This document shows, piece after piece, positions 22,183 to 34,227 of a stretch of DNA of 64,000 nucleotides (positions are counted from its first letter, which is position 1; the number at the start of each line of letters is the position of its first letter). Origin of the DNA: Aptenodytes patagonicus (lineage: Eukaryota; Chordata; Aves; Sphenisciformes; Spheniscidae); assembly GCF_965638725.1 (NCBI RefSeq), contig NC_134949.1:15126951-15190950 (forward strand), in the 5' to 3' direction. The notes below the pieces were generated by a model. It was not told where the DNA came from and ran no database searches. It saw only the letters and a list, made by a program, of their open reading frames with translations. The position numbers and the translations under genes are program-made.

Positions 22183-25100
22183 TGTTGCCTGTTTTGTTTC
22201 TTCTATGTAATATGGCTATTTACTTTTGCTGTCCGCACTCTTGGGAGAAGCAGCCAATCTCAGAGGAGTTGGTGTTCTTACAGGCTGAATACCTGAATTT
22301 CTGTTCATGACAAGGCAGTACTGAACTTTTTTCAAATTACCTTTCCTCTGTTGACCTGTCAGCTGGATGCCTTCCTTTCAAAGCTGAGCTGTAGCAGTTT
22401 TACTATCAGTTTCTTGATACAAGTTGTTTACCACCCCATCACTGGTATTGAACTGATGAGCTTTAAAGGACTATCAGGATGTCTATAAATCAACATGAAC
22501 TGAAATTCAGATATTTTGTAAGCTCTCTTGGTAAATCTTTTATGATTAGTATAAACCCAGCTCACTTCTGATAAAGCCTTGCCATCCTTTTGGTCCTAAG
22601 GAGATCACCAAGAGCCTCAGTGCTACACCCAGAAAGGGTACAGCCAGTGCTAATTGTAGTTTGAGCTGTTGGATATAATGAACCTACAAAGTCCAAGAAT
22701 GAGACCAAAAGAGGAGGGTGGAAATTACAGCAGCTTGCTACACAGCAGTCTGGGTTGACTGTTGGATCCAGTAATTGATCAAAACACAAGTTTTGCAAAT
22801 ATCCTAGAAATTCAACAGTGAACGCTTTTAGAAAATGTTTCATTCTCAACTGCTGTTGATTTGAAGATGGTGTTATCAAGGTAAACACATTTTTCAATTC
22901 CTGCCACTCTCCCAGGTGAAATCTCTCCCTAACTTTGCTCATGTGAACAGTGCTCTTACCTACTGCAGTAGCAGAAGTCGTACAACAAAAGTGTGAAGCA
23001 GTTGAAGATCTAATTTCAGTGGGGGCTCAAGGACCTACTTGCATTAACCCAATTTTGGAACGAAGGCTTTGCAAAACTCCTGTGAAGACTGCGATCACAC
23101 ATTCGCTTAACTTCATGCACCTAAGTAGCCCCTTAAAGCCAAAAGAATTGCCCAGGCTTAAGATCAGCATATACACACATGATCCGCTAGTTTAGGACCA
23201 TACAAGGGCTGATAATCTGATTATGCACTCATACTCGATACAAACATTCAGGAACACAGACACCTTCTGATCATCAAGTTCATTTTTCCCAAAGTAGCAA
23301 CGTGTCACACGATCTCTTCCCTGACCTTACCAAGCTCAGTATAGCTCGGTGCCAAAGGAATTCTGGCTTTTGACCCTGGTCTTGAGGAGTTCTTGAAGCA
23401 GGTCCTGAATGTGGCTCCTGATCCCTTTGATAGCTTTGAGTGATTCAGGGTTTCTCAGAAGAGAAACATTTCAAAGTACTTTTAAATCAAGCTTTGCCAT
23501 TTTTCTGTTTATGCACACTCAAATGGCTGAGTCCAAAGCCATATACTACAGGCATACACATATCCCTCATCATATTTTCAAATAACTGTCATTTGTTTTA
23601 AAATGATAACACCTAAAAGTATGCATATGGAGAATCAGGAGAATAATGCATAAGTGATAATCACTACATAATGATTTGATTCAGTGATACATTGTCGATT
23701 AACACATGTAGCAAAGTGCTTGGGTTTTCAATTCGTATAGCCCAGATAAAGTATCTAAGAGCACTGCTCTTGACATTTGATCAGTGCCACGTTTTGAGTT
23801 TCTGGAGAAGCCTTAAAGGTTAGTGCTATATTTCATCCTTCCAAGCTCTGCATTCGAAGGCTCAGTCCCATGAAGCATCACCTGGTGCCAAGGAAAGGCA
23901 GGCATTATTTAAATCACATTCTGACATAAGCTGTGCAGAAGTCTCACTTGGCATCTTCTTTGCAGGCAAAATCAGTACCTTCAAGAATGGTTTAAATCAG
24001 ATGAAGTACTTTTGCAGACAGGTGCAAGAAGAGGAGAGGAGAGGGAGTTAATAAGCCCTGGATTGCAACTTGGCCACCAGGAGGAGCAAATGGTAAGAAA
24101 TCCAACTGGGGAGGGCAGAAAGGGAGGTATAAGATCATTTCACACCCACAATAACGTCGTCTGAGAAGTAGAGAAACAAAAAAAAAAAAGAGGAATTTAG
24201 CATCAACTGGAGAGATTTGATGGGCTGAGTGAAAATGTCTGTTGGCTGGAGGAGACAGGGACTGGCGGGAATGGGGACAACAGTTGTAGGAGTACAATGG
24301 GTGGAGGCCTAACTGCCCTGCTTAAGCCAGTTATTGGGCATTGGGCCACTGTGTGAAACCCTCCTCTGGCCCTTGTGTGCACTGACAGTCCAGCACCAAC
24401 CTGGCTGCAGAGGGAAGGATGATGAGGTAGCTACTAGGGACAGCTCTGTGTGTGACATGCTCCTTCTCCAGAGCCTGAGCTGGCCTGGGGAGAAAGCCTT
24501 GAGGACAGCACCAAAGTATAAACCAGCAAATGTGGTCTGCATCCTGGGAAATGCTAAGCAGAGAGGCTCGTGCTGAACACCTGCTGTAACTGTGGGGTGA
24601 CTCCTGCCCCGAGCTGGGGGAGACGTAGGGGAAGTGCAATAACACAGAAATATCACTTTGGCAATACCTTTAACAGGAAGGTTGAATCCCTGGCACAAGA
24701 ACTGAAGAGGATCTTGTGAAACAACAGTGGGAGAAAGCGTGTCTGAGGACCATTTTTGATGAAATACCGGGGGAGTGTTCACTAGGAGCTGAGGGCTGAG
24801 CTGCTGAGAACTGATGGGAAGCAAAACATGTCTGCGCTTCTGGCAAGCTGCATGCTGGCTGGAAACAATAAACTGTCCTACAGGCAATTCTCGTGACTCA
24901 TTGGATGACATAGTCCTTTTCCCAAAATTCTGTCCTTCATGGATTAGAAGAGAAAAAAATATATGTACAGAGACTAAAAATATCTCTGCATCCCTTGCGC
25001 CTGCCTGACAAAAGGACAGCTCCAGCAGGTGCACCTACGCAGCAGGCACGGGTCTTGCAGAGAAGACACTTACTTCTCTGTGCTTGCAGTGTTCATCCTT

Positions 25101-26379
25101 ACACAGTAAGAGACAGCTAAAAATAGCTTGTACTACACAAGTCTCTTAAGACCAGTCAAGGAGGACTTACAAGACCATCTCAGGTGCCTTTTTACACATG
25201 CAGCTGTGTATGCCTTGTTTTTCCTTGTTTATACAAGTCAAGAACTGATTTGAAGACAATTTGTAGCTTGGTGTAAGATACAAAATAAAGCATCAGATGT
25301 CCCCCAAAGACCTGATTTTTAACTCTGCTTCTAAGATGGGATCTGATGTTTACTGCAATGTGGAGAATAAGACAATAGAGATTTTTTAGTTTGTCAAGTA
25401 AAGCTTTGCCAACTTTACTGCTGTCATATAGTCAATAAACCAAGCCATGTTACTCAAGCAGTTCACATCTAATACCTGCTTTTTTTTTCAAACACAGGGT
25501 AAAAAACCTTGGAAGAATAACTCTTGGATTTCATAGAATTGCATTGCAAAAATAACTTTTGCACCTTTCTAAAAGTGGTGATGAAATCCAAAACAGGAAA
25601 TGTGATGAACATGTATATTTACAAAGCTTTAATGGTCTGAGCTGGGAAAGGAGATACTGCTGTATTTGAATATACAGTCCTAATGAAAGAATAAAGAAGC
25701 AAGAAACCTTTAGAAGCAGCTAGCACTTCTCACTGATCCAGCCTCCCAACATCTGTGACCTTTGAAAGAGAGTTTCAAGTAACAGTGATGACATCTGGTT
25801 TGTTGTTCTCATTCCTGAACCTTCTTGCCTGTAACAGCACAGAATAATCAGAAATGCCTTGCACTCTTCATTGCTTGCTTTTAAATTAGCATTCCAAGTC
25901 AAAATAGAGAATTTTGTTAAACACAGTCACACAGAGTGGCAGATTTTTAGTTTTTGCTCCTCATTCTAAAAATTCTTCAAAGCCTTTGTCTCCTCAAGAG
26001 AATAATTAAAAGAAAAAAATGGGTTTGAAGTGCTTGCAGAGACAGTCCTTGCAGAGGAGAAAGCTCCTATGTCTAGACTGCTTGTGCAAATCTAGCCCTG
26101 AGGTTAGTTTTTAGTCTCAGCCAATCTCAGTATCTTATCACACCAGAAATGGGTCCGTCCAGGCTAAATTGCTGTGCATCGAAAGGACAGGATTAAGCAG
26201 CTCACAGGGCTGTTGACAGCATTGAACTGGGCAGAATGAGAAGCTTCCATGCCTGAGTTATTGGCTGAGTGCCCTTTATCAGCTCTGGATTCACACCAGG
26301 CTGAAGGTGCTAAGAAAAAGTGATAGGCATGCGTGCGGTGGTTGTATACTCATACTCACAGACTCTCACTCTCTCCATA
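22183..26379. other. Unique non-coding stretch with one long open frame
   Basis: No repeat family recognised. The minus-strand frame 24309-25034 is open for 241 codons, long for this composition. It has no domain, no evident signal peptide and no repeat homology that I can see. Treated as non-coding here and raised as a finding. A 12-A run is at 24179-24190. Confidence 0.5.
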
Positions 26380-26383
26380 CAGA

Positions 26384-26541
26384 CACACATACGTATATAT
26401 ATGTGTGCATATATATGCTTATATAAATACACTCTATTGCTTCATAATCACATTATTTACATGTGTTATATATATATGGTCTGTAGTATATGTATTTTAT
26501 ATCTACAGCTCTCCTTATATGCATATGGGTATCTGTCTATG

Positions 26542-26573
<32 letters not shown>
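26384..26573. repeat. Clustered (TA)n/(CA)n microsatellites
   Basis: Alternating purine-pyrimidine tracts: ATACGTATATATATGTGTGC near 26390-26410, the perfect palindrome GCATATATATGC at 26407-26418, further TATATA runs at 26466-26478, and a pure (AC)14.5 run at 26545-26573. Prone to slippage and unusual DNA structure. Confidence 0.88.
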
Positions 26574-26576
<3 letters not shown>

Positions 26577-27754
26577 ACAGCATTATTTTAAATTCCAGTG
26601 GTACTGGAGTTTCCAGGGACTCGTGAGAAGGACACAGTAATGCAGCCAGACTGTCTGTGCGGGCTGTGCAGAGCCACACACCATCTTCTTGAGAGATGTT
26701 TGGTTACAGTCTACCAGGTAAACTGTTACATACAAGGCTGCAAGTACCAACAGCCACTGCTGGTGATTTGGCAACCCAAGGTTGAAGCAGGTGACGATCA
26801 CAAAGCCTTGCCTTAAAGCCCCTCCTGACCCATGAGAAGCTTCGAAGATTAGAGCTTCACATCCATTCACTCTTAATGCAATCAGATGAGAGCAAGATAC
26901 AACACACATTGACAAGGGATGAAGTAAAAGTGTGGGCGTCCATTGGCTACTGGCAACAGGGGCTGCACCGATAGCCGGTGCGATGTGCTGGAGCAACGAG
27001 CTTAACACACATGTCAGCTAGCCCTAGACATTGTCACTGGCTGCTAGATCTGGTCTCCTGTCCAGCTTTCCATCAGAGAATCACAGTTGGCAGAGTTCCC
27101 CCCGAGTGAGTGGAGATGCCCCTCATGCCAGCTTAAGGCCCTGGAGGAGGAGGATCAGGACTGCAGGTTCCAGGCATCCCTTTTTCATGGCTTCACAGCA
27201 CAGTGAGACGGGTATTCACACAGGTGGCTTCATGCAAACTTACCAGTCATGATTCATTCTGCAACTCCACTACATAAGCTTGGAGATTAGAATAGGGTTC
27301 ACAAAGGTAAATAAGGAATGGGATTCTATAGTTTACATCTGATATGTCTTAAATATGCCATAAAAGTCTGTTCTGTTGCTCAGGTACATACTGAGAGCCG
27401 CAGAGCCAGCAGCTGGGACGCAGCAGGTACCACAAGCACTGGATCTCCCCAAAGGGAAGGAGGAGTGTATCGGCTGCCCTGCAGTCACTAGCACAAATTT
27501 TGTTCCTCCATGGCATTTGCCAAGATGCTGAACATTGTAGAGCATGGCATGAAAAGATACTGAACTCAAACTTTGATTTTCAGATTTGCATAGGGCTGAG
27601 CTGTGTGATTACCTCTAACCATCAGGCCAGGAAGAACAACTGAGATCATTTGTCTGAGTCCTTACCTAATTCCCCGAAATTAGTCCTTGATTCAGTTCCA
27701 GTAACTACAGTTGAATTTGAGGGTAACCTTCAGAGAAACATTGACTGAAAGCTT
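26574..27754. other. Unique non-coding stretch
   Basis: No gene or repeat recognised. The longest open frame is 141 aa (minus, 26583-27008), without recognisable domain. Confidence 0.55.
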
Positions 27755-28530
27755 CTCCAGGGATGGCAAATGTATGACAATCATCACGCTCATTAGTGAA
27801 AATAATTATATTGTATTTCTCACTTAAACTTATCTATCAACTCTAAATGCAGAAGGCTATTGTATCTTCATCTGTAACATCAGAACCCTTTGGCAGGTTC
27901 TTACAGGCCATTTAGAGAAGATAAGTAGACCTTGTGTCTCCTGTAAGAGGTTCTTCAGGCCTTCAGACAGTATTGGTCTGTGCTGAACTTTCTCTGATTT
28001 TTTTACATCCTTCTTGGAGTGTGAACTCCAGGACTGGACACCATATTGCAGCTGCACCCATGCCAAATGCAGAAGGCAACAAACCTTACTGAGTTCCTGC
28101 TCAGTGACAAGCTGGGGACTATGTTCAAGAACAGCATTGACCCTGAAGGTCCCAACATCATATTGTCATTTCATTATAACTGATTATCTATCAGTAAGCT
28201 CTAATCTCTTCCAGAATTACTGCTCTGCAAGACAGAACACCTTATTAGGCAAACATGACCTGCATTTTTTTGTTCCTAGATATATTAGATTGTATTTTAC
28301 CAAACTGAAATACGCATTATTTGCTTGTGCCAGTATTCTTACCAATTCCCCCAACATTGTCAATAATGATTGTTTTCTTCTGGATCTCTCCTGAAAAAGA
28401 CAAAGATCCAGTGTCAATTTTGTATTATCTTTTATCTCAGTCAGAGATTAAGGAAGCTTCCTTACACAAGTCTAAGCGTATTGCTACAATAACATCATGT
28501 TTATCAGCCAAACTTCTCAAACTAATTTAA
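27755..28530 (-). mobile_element. CR1: Very old CR1 relic (3' UTR and RT C-terminus)
   Basis: Minus-strand remains of an ancient CR1. The translation at 27857-28066 (YGVQSWSSHSKKDVKKSEKVQ) matches the conserved [21 protein letters not shown] stretch near the RT C-terminus. Towards 28530 the DNA keeps similarity to the more upstream RT coding region, including TTTATCAGCCAAACTT near 28500. To the left, CTCCAGGGATGGCAAAT is the decayed 3' UTR. Frames are broken throughout. Older than the other CR1 copies on the minus strand. Confidence 0.75.
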
Positions 28531-28607
28531 CATCACTTTTAAAATGAGAATGTAATATCTTTCATAAGTGTAGGTTATGCAACACTAATCCTATTACCTT
28601 CCTTTAA

Positions 28608-28764
28608 TTATTTATTAGTGGATCGCTGTACCAGTTCTTCCAATATTATTGGAGACTGGCAGGTCAGTAATTAAGGGGACCTGAACCACCAAGCATTCGA
28701 TGAACTGATCTCCCATCCAAAGCTCAGACAAAGCACTGCTGAGACTTGAGGAGCAGCACAACTC
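28608..28764 (+). repeat. 157-bp inverted repeat, left arm
   Basis: The reverse complement of these 157 bases is identical, base for base, to 29504-29660. The match stops abruptly at both ends: outside, CTTTAA on the left does not pair with AGAAAG on the right; inside, ACACCA does not pair with GGGCCA. It begins about 75 bases after an ancient CR1 relic. No coding capacity and no known repeat family recognised. Confidence 0.97.
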
Positions 28765-29503
28765 ACACCATATGTGGCAAGCCTAAAGTAATCAGATAAA
28801 GAAAAAAAGTGTGAACTTTTTAAGGTCTGACAGACCTTATCTGACACAGGGGGGCAGAACGATGAATGCCTCTGAGGCAGTGGGCAGCGGGAAGACACCA
28901 TGGGCTCATCCTTTCCCTCCTACCCTGCCCACAGCCCAGGACCCCATTCCAGCCCCCATTGCCATGAAATGCAGCTCAGCCCTGCCCTGCAGATGCCCAA
29001 ACCAAGGATCCCATGGCCTGGGGCTGCCAAAATCCCTGGTTGCATCCAGTGGTCCTAGGGCTTTGTCACGGGCAGCCACTCTGGCCAGACTGCTGGTCAG
29101 CCTGGTGGTACGGCCGGCCACAGCCACCATAGCCGTTCCCTGTTTCCTCCCGCATCCCTCCGCACAGCAACCTCCACTAAAGCTGTAGGCACAAAACAGG
29201 CTCCTAGCCTTCTGTGTACCCCCAGCAAACACACGCCCATGCTCCGGTCACGTCCTGGTGGCCTCCCCAGCTTCTGAGCACCCTGCTCCCACAGCGGGGT
29301 CTGGGCAGGGTCACAGAAGGGTGCTCAGCAGGGCAGGGTCCTTGATGATGTCCAACAGCAGACCACTCAGGATGGATGTGGTGGAGCTTTTGAAGCCAGA
29401 GGAACTCTTGGCAGTTCCCCATCATTGTGGGCAACCTGTGATGATCCCCGTATCCCTATCCCAGCCTGGTGGACCTTGCAGGGCAGAGGAATGTTGTGGG
29501 CCA
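28765..29503. other. GC-rich spacer between inverted arms
   Basis: A 739-bp segment, clearly richer in G+C than the AT-rich DNA immediately left of the arms. Open frames inside (125 aa at 28811-29188 +, 108 aa at 28906-29232 -) are overlapping products of composition. A 9-bp stem with a single-base loop (TAAGGTCTG-A-CAGACCTTA) lies at 28821-28839. No repeat family recognised. Confidence 0.7.
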
Positions 29504-29660
29504 GAGTTGTGCTGCTCCTCAAGTCTCAGCAGTGCTTTGTCTGAGCTTTGGATGGGAGATCAGTTCATCGAATGCTTGGTGGTTCAGGTCCCCTTAATTA
29601 CTGACCTGCCAGTCTCCAATAATATTGGAAGAACTGGTACAGCGATCCACTAATAAATAA
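29504..29660 (-). repeat. 157-bp inverted repeat, right arm
   Basis: Perfect reverse-complement copy of 28608-28764. Its outer end runs directly into a 12-bp perfect hairpin (29660-29686). The flanks show no direct target duplication of 2-10 bases, which argues against a simple terminal-inverted-repeat DNA transposon. Confidence 0.97.
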
Positions 29661-29686
29661 AGAAAGACCCCATGGGGGTCTTTCTT
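29660..29686. repeat. Perfect 12-bp hairpin at the arm boundary
   Basis: AAGAAAGACCCC (29660-29671), loop ATG (672-674), GGGGTCTTTCTT (675-686): a perfect 12-bp stem with a 3-base loop. It overlaps the last base of the right inverted arm. It has no terminator role in a vertebrate genome; its position suggests a fold-back point. Confidence 0.92.
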
Positions 29687-32600
29687 CCTGTCCCCCAGAC
29701 ACTGACTGGCAGCTGCCCTAACCAGTCACCACCACACCCAGGAGCAAGCCCAGCGGGGTACCAAAGGCTGGGACTGGACACCCTGGCAGCGCACTGGTGT
29801 CTTCCAGACCCCGGCAGGGCCTGCACTGGTCTCACATGTTCAAAGCTGTTGCTTGGCAGAGGGCTGACCAGACTGGGCTGCAGGTGGAGATTGTGGTGAT
29901 ATCCTCACTGCAGGCATTGATGCTTTGGCAATGTCAAAGACTACAGTCAAGTGTTGAGAGCCCCAGAGCAACTGAGATCCTATTTTTGCCTAGCAGTTGC
30001 TTGTTCATGCTCAGAATGAGTGTGGAAATATAGTAGCAATGGTGGGAAGATGTTGATGCCTTCATTGTGTGCAAGAGGAGCGGTCCCATGAGGATGACAG
30101 GCACAGCCTGTGGGCTAATGCTCCCTCCCGTCCCCACGGCAGAGAGCACAGGGACTGAGTAAAGCTCCACATCTGCCCCGCTCTGGGTCTGCGCATCTCC
30201 CTGGCAGAGGACGAGATCGCTGCGCAGGCTCCGTCTGCCTCCCATGCCGCACTGGGTTGCGCAGCACATCCGAGGGCACGTGGAGGAGTGGTGGTGTGAG
30301 CTGAGGCTGCTACAACATCTGCATCCCGCCAGCAAGCAGGAGCAGCACACGTGCAGCAGCAGCCTGCGGCAGCACTGCACACAGGCATGGAGGCAGCTGG
30401 AGGGAAGCGAGGACATAGCTCGCTGCATGGACAAGGCTGATGAAAGTCAATCCCCACCCATTTTGCTGTCTTCCTCTCTCTCTCTGGACATATGTACATA
30501 AAAGAAAATAAGCAAAACATATATATATTCATATACATAAAAAAACACACCCACATACTTCACGCACACACCCATATACCTCCTTTCTAAGAATAGTCTG
30601 GTAATCATGTTCACAGTTTGCTGGAGCTTCCACAATCAAATCATGCAGGAAAGGGGTGGTGTAAAGCTGTAGTCAGAAAGCAATTTACTTTTTCAACTAC
30701 TCTTTGATAAACTGAGTGATGTTCGCTCAGGGGTAAGGTAATACCTATTTGCCAAAGAACCAGTTGCAGAAGTGTTGTGAGACAGTGGAGTCAGAGGGAT
30801 GCCTCTCTTCATAGTGTTGTCATGCCAAGGTGAATGTGTCCTACCCCACTGCCTTTACTCTGTTTTTAAGAAGTTTCTGGTGCTTGAATAATACTTCTGT
30901 GATCTGTAGTAGTGTGTGAAGGCACCTTGTGGTTCCCTTCTTTTGCAAGGTCCATGCATTTAACTGGAGAGGTGGCGAGGGCGGATTCCAGGTGGAGGGG
31001 ATGGATGCTGTATGCAGACATCCCTTAGGACAGAGTGTCGCAGGGGTTGCCTGAAGTAGAAATATACAGTCATGGTCCAGAGAAAAAGCAATCAAATTCT
31101 GTATAAGCTGCCAAAAAAAAGCATCAGCCTGGGTTGTTCCAGAGAGCAGGCTGGCGTGGGAGCCCACACAGGCAGTGCTGCTGTGAAAGCCTTGGGAAAA
31201 GTCACTCCTGGAAACAAAACACCCACTCTGGTGATTTGCCTGAAGGGCGACATCTCTTTGAAATACCACTCATCTCCAGAAGAAACAGCCTTCCCTGGGG
31301 CCTGGCGAGGAGGACAAGGTGGCAGCTAAACCCTTGGTCTGTGTAAGGGCTGTGCGGGGCTGCACAGAGTCCGCACAGCACAGACCAGCGAGGAAATGCT
31401 GGGGCAGGGCGCCACAGTCCTTGCCTGAACAGCCCAATCAGGGCGCCGGCGATGGCAGACCACAGCCCCAGCAAGCTCACGCCAGAAGTCGAGCCAAGGG
31501 ATGTTGTGCAGAGCCCAGTTCCTGTCCACAGTGCCCAGCCGTGCTCTTGGTATGGATGTCCCCGGAGCAGGGAAACCCTCGTGGAGCAGCCACAGGTGCT
31601 GCTGTGAGCCCAGATGTGGGTTTGTGATTTGGGAGGTGAGCTGGAGGGTTGTCCCCAGTGAAGGCCACTCCTTGGCCTATGGCGAGACCCTGGTTTTGCT
31701 TGAATAATGAAGGCTGCACGTGCATTGGGACTGGGCTTTATGTTCACTTTATGCAGTGAAATATTGTGATCTTTCTGGTTTCCAGTTTCTGATTACTTGC
31801 CTTGTCCACGTCTTTCTCTAATACCATAGGCACTTTCCTCCAGCTAAACTCTGGCATTGCCTGGGCATTTGATGGGGCTGTGCAACCCCCAGTAAAACCC
31901 CTTTTGGCCTATTTTTCCACCAGGCTGCAGCGGACAGGACAGGGCTGCCAGCTTACCAGGGAACCTGCTACTGCTGCACTGCTCAGAGCCACACAGATCA
32001 AGCCAAGTTCTCCCACATCACAGCGAGACAGGGAAAGCTTGTCCTTTCCTCCCACTGCCCCAGGAAAAATGTGACGGAGGGCATTTGGCCAAGACCTCAT
32101 CACCCCAGTAATCCTTCTGTTATTTTTTCTGCATTAACAGGCGGCTTTGCTAGATGTCATGCTCAGGGTAAAAGCCAATTTCACAGGCCCTGACACGTGC
32201 GGGAATGATGCAGGCTGCAGGCAGAAGCAAACGCCCATGCTCTCCCCTCTTTCCCGCAGGTAAGCTTGGCTGCCTCCATCCCACACTGCCTCCCTTGCTG
32301 TAACCCAGAGGCGACGGCTCAGAGGCAACTTCAGTCCAACTCCTGCATCGGGCATTTTGTGAAAGAAACTGTCTCCTTTGATCTGCTGATCTTTGATCTT
32401 CTAATATAACTAAAGATCCTGAATTAATGCTGCTGTTGTCTGTGGTTCTGCTTGTCTGACAGGGAGCCTGAGTTCCAGATATTCTTTTGTTCAGTGCGCT
32501 GTCGAGATGCTCTGATAAGTGGCGTTTTTGCGACTGGTTAAATAGCAACTGTGTGCAGAGAGCAGGGTTGATGGGAAGGTGACAGCAGTCCCTGTTGCAA

Positions 32601-33969
32601 GGATTTGGCTAATTATAAAGTAGCAGCTCCTCTGCTGATGTGAATTGTCACAGCCTGCACAAGCTATAAAAATTCACATCAGCCAAAAATTTGCTGCAGC
32701 TTTGTCTCTCTAATATAAATATTTATGTGGACGGATCTGGCTCCATCTTGCGATTTGATAGTCTATGAAATACCTATGGCTTCAGACCTCCTCCTCACCT
32801 CTCTGCCTCATTATAGCTCTAACAGAAGGTATTATAAACAACAGAGCTTATTTCCTGACATTAGGATTTTTATTTGAGTCTTGATTCTATGACAGTCAGA
32901 TCATATTACTATTGGCAACAATTAAGGTGCATGTGGATTGCCTTTGTTATCCTTGTGGATACAGGATGCTCAGATGCATTCTGAAGCACCAAGAGATCCA
33001 GAAAAGAACTAAAGCAATTATAACTACGCATTTCATTTCAAGTTGAAAGCTTCCCTATGTCTTGCTTATTGTCTTTAATAGAGCACACAGATGAGCACAT
33101 GTTTTTAGGGCCCTAGCTGCTTAAAGCCTGGAGATCATGGTGGATATTTAAAGAAAGAACAGAAAGAAATGGACCACTGTTTTTTCAGATGTTTTCTGAA
33201 GGAGTGCTTGTGAACACAGGTGATGTGACGCAGCACTGGGAAGGGAGCAGAGAAGTGGCATCACAGACCAATTCAGCTGGAGGAGGAAAGAGCTGAAACT
33301 CTACCTCTGTTCACATCCGTGAGTCTGAAAACCTCTGCTCAGTGCCACTCTGAGGCCCACAAATACTGGTTTTCAAATTTCTCGGGACCTCCAGCTGCAC
33401 CCCCAAGCGAGGCTGGAGCTGCCCCGGGCTGTCAGGAGGAGCTGCTCAGTGCTCATGTCCCAGCCAAGGTGCAGACATGGCTTCAGCCTGGGCAACCTGG
33501 GGGCTGAATCCATCCGGTACCTTCATGACACAGCTAGCACACAGCAGCAACATCAGATGTCTCATTAAATGCGGAAACATTGAATACCAGCCTCTTTTAC
33601 CTAAGGCAAATGTGGTAAATTGAATTCCTTTCTGTGCCAGAAGAGGATTTGAAAGCACATCTTCCAGGAGCCAGGGTGACCCCCAGGAGCCTGCTGGCAG
33701 GTCAGGGATGTGGCCTCACACTGAAGCTGTGTGATGGCATAAAAACGGGTATCAGACATCCCAAGGTTATCAGAGGACTGGGGACACAAGTGGACATAGG
33801 TGGTCTGGTGGTCCTTGCGCTCACCCGGGCAGGGGAGTCCTGGTTCCTTCTCCTTATTGCCTGGGTTGGCCCTGTGTGATAGTGTGGCAAGTCTTGGGAT
33901 AAAGTGCAGGAGCAAGCATGGGGAGCCAGACTGGACCCCCTTTCTCCCTCCTGGGCCAAGCACTTGGCC
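29687..33969. other. Unique non-coding stretch, partly GC-rich
   Basis: No gene or repeat recognised. Segments at 30120-30420 and 31320-31660 are richer in G+C and keep several overlapping frames open (up to 181 aa, minus, 31202-31747) without any recognisable domain. A 13-bp stem-loop is at 32634-32683. Confidence 0.55.
32634..32683. repeat. 13-bp stem-loop
   Basis: GCTGATGTGAATT (32634-32646) and AATTCACATCAGC (32671-32683) pair perfectly around a 24-base loop. The surrounding AT-rich 32600-32730 segment is unique. The stem is shorter than that of a pre-miRNA. Confidence 0.85.
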
Positions 33970-34227
33970 TGGGTCTGGCTGGCTGGAGTTAACTTTCTTC
34001 ATAGCAGTCTACATGGTGCTGCGTTTTGGATTTGTGGCTAAAGCGGTGTTGATAGCACGCCAATGTTTTAGCTATTGTTGAACAGTGTTTGCACAGCATC
34101 AAGGCTTTCTCTTTTCCCCACTCTGCTCCCACTGCTGGCAGTGGGCAAGAGGCTGGGAGGGGACACAGCTGGGAGAGCTGAGCTGAACTGGCCAAAGGGA
34201 TATTCCATACCATAAAACATCATGTCA

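Noticed and set aside
28608..29660. Inverted repeat read as a terminal-inverted-repeat DNA transposon
   Set aside because: No 2-10 bp target duplication flanks the arms, no transposase is encoded, and the termini do not resemble hAT, mariner or piggyBac ends that I know. An inverted duplication fits better.
31202..31747. 181-aa minus-strand frame as a gene
   Set aside because: Mirrored by open frames on the other strand in GC-richer DNA; no domain.
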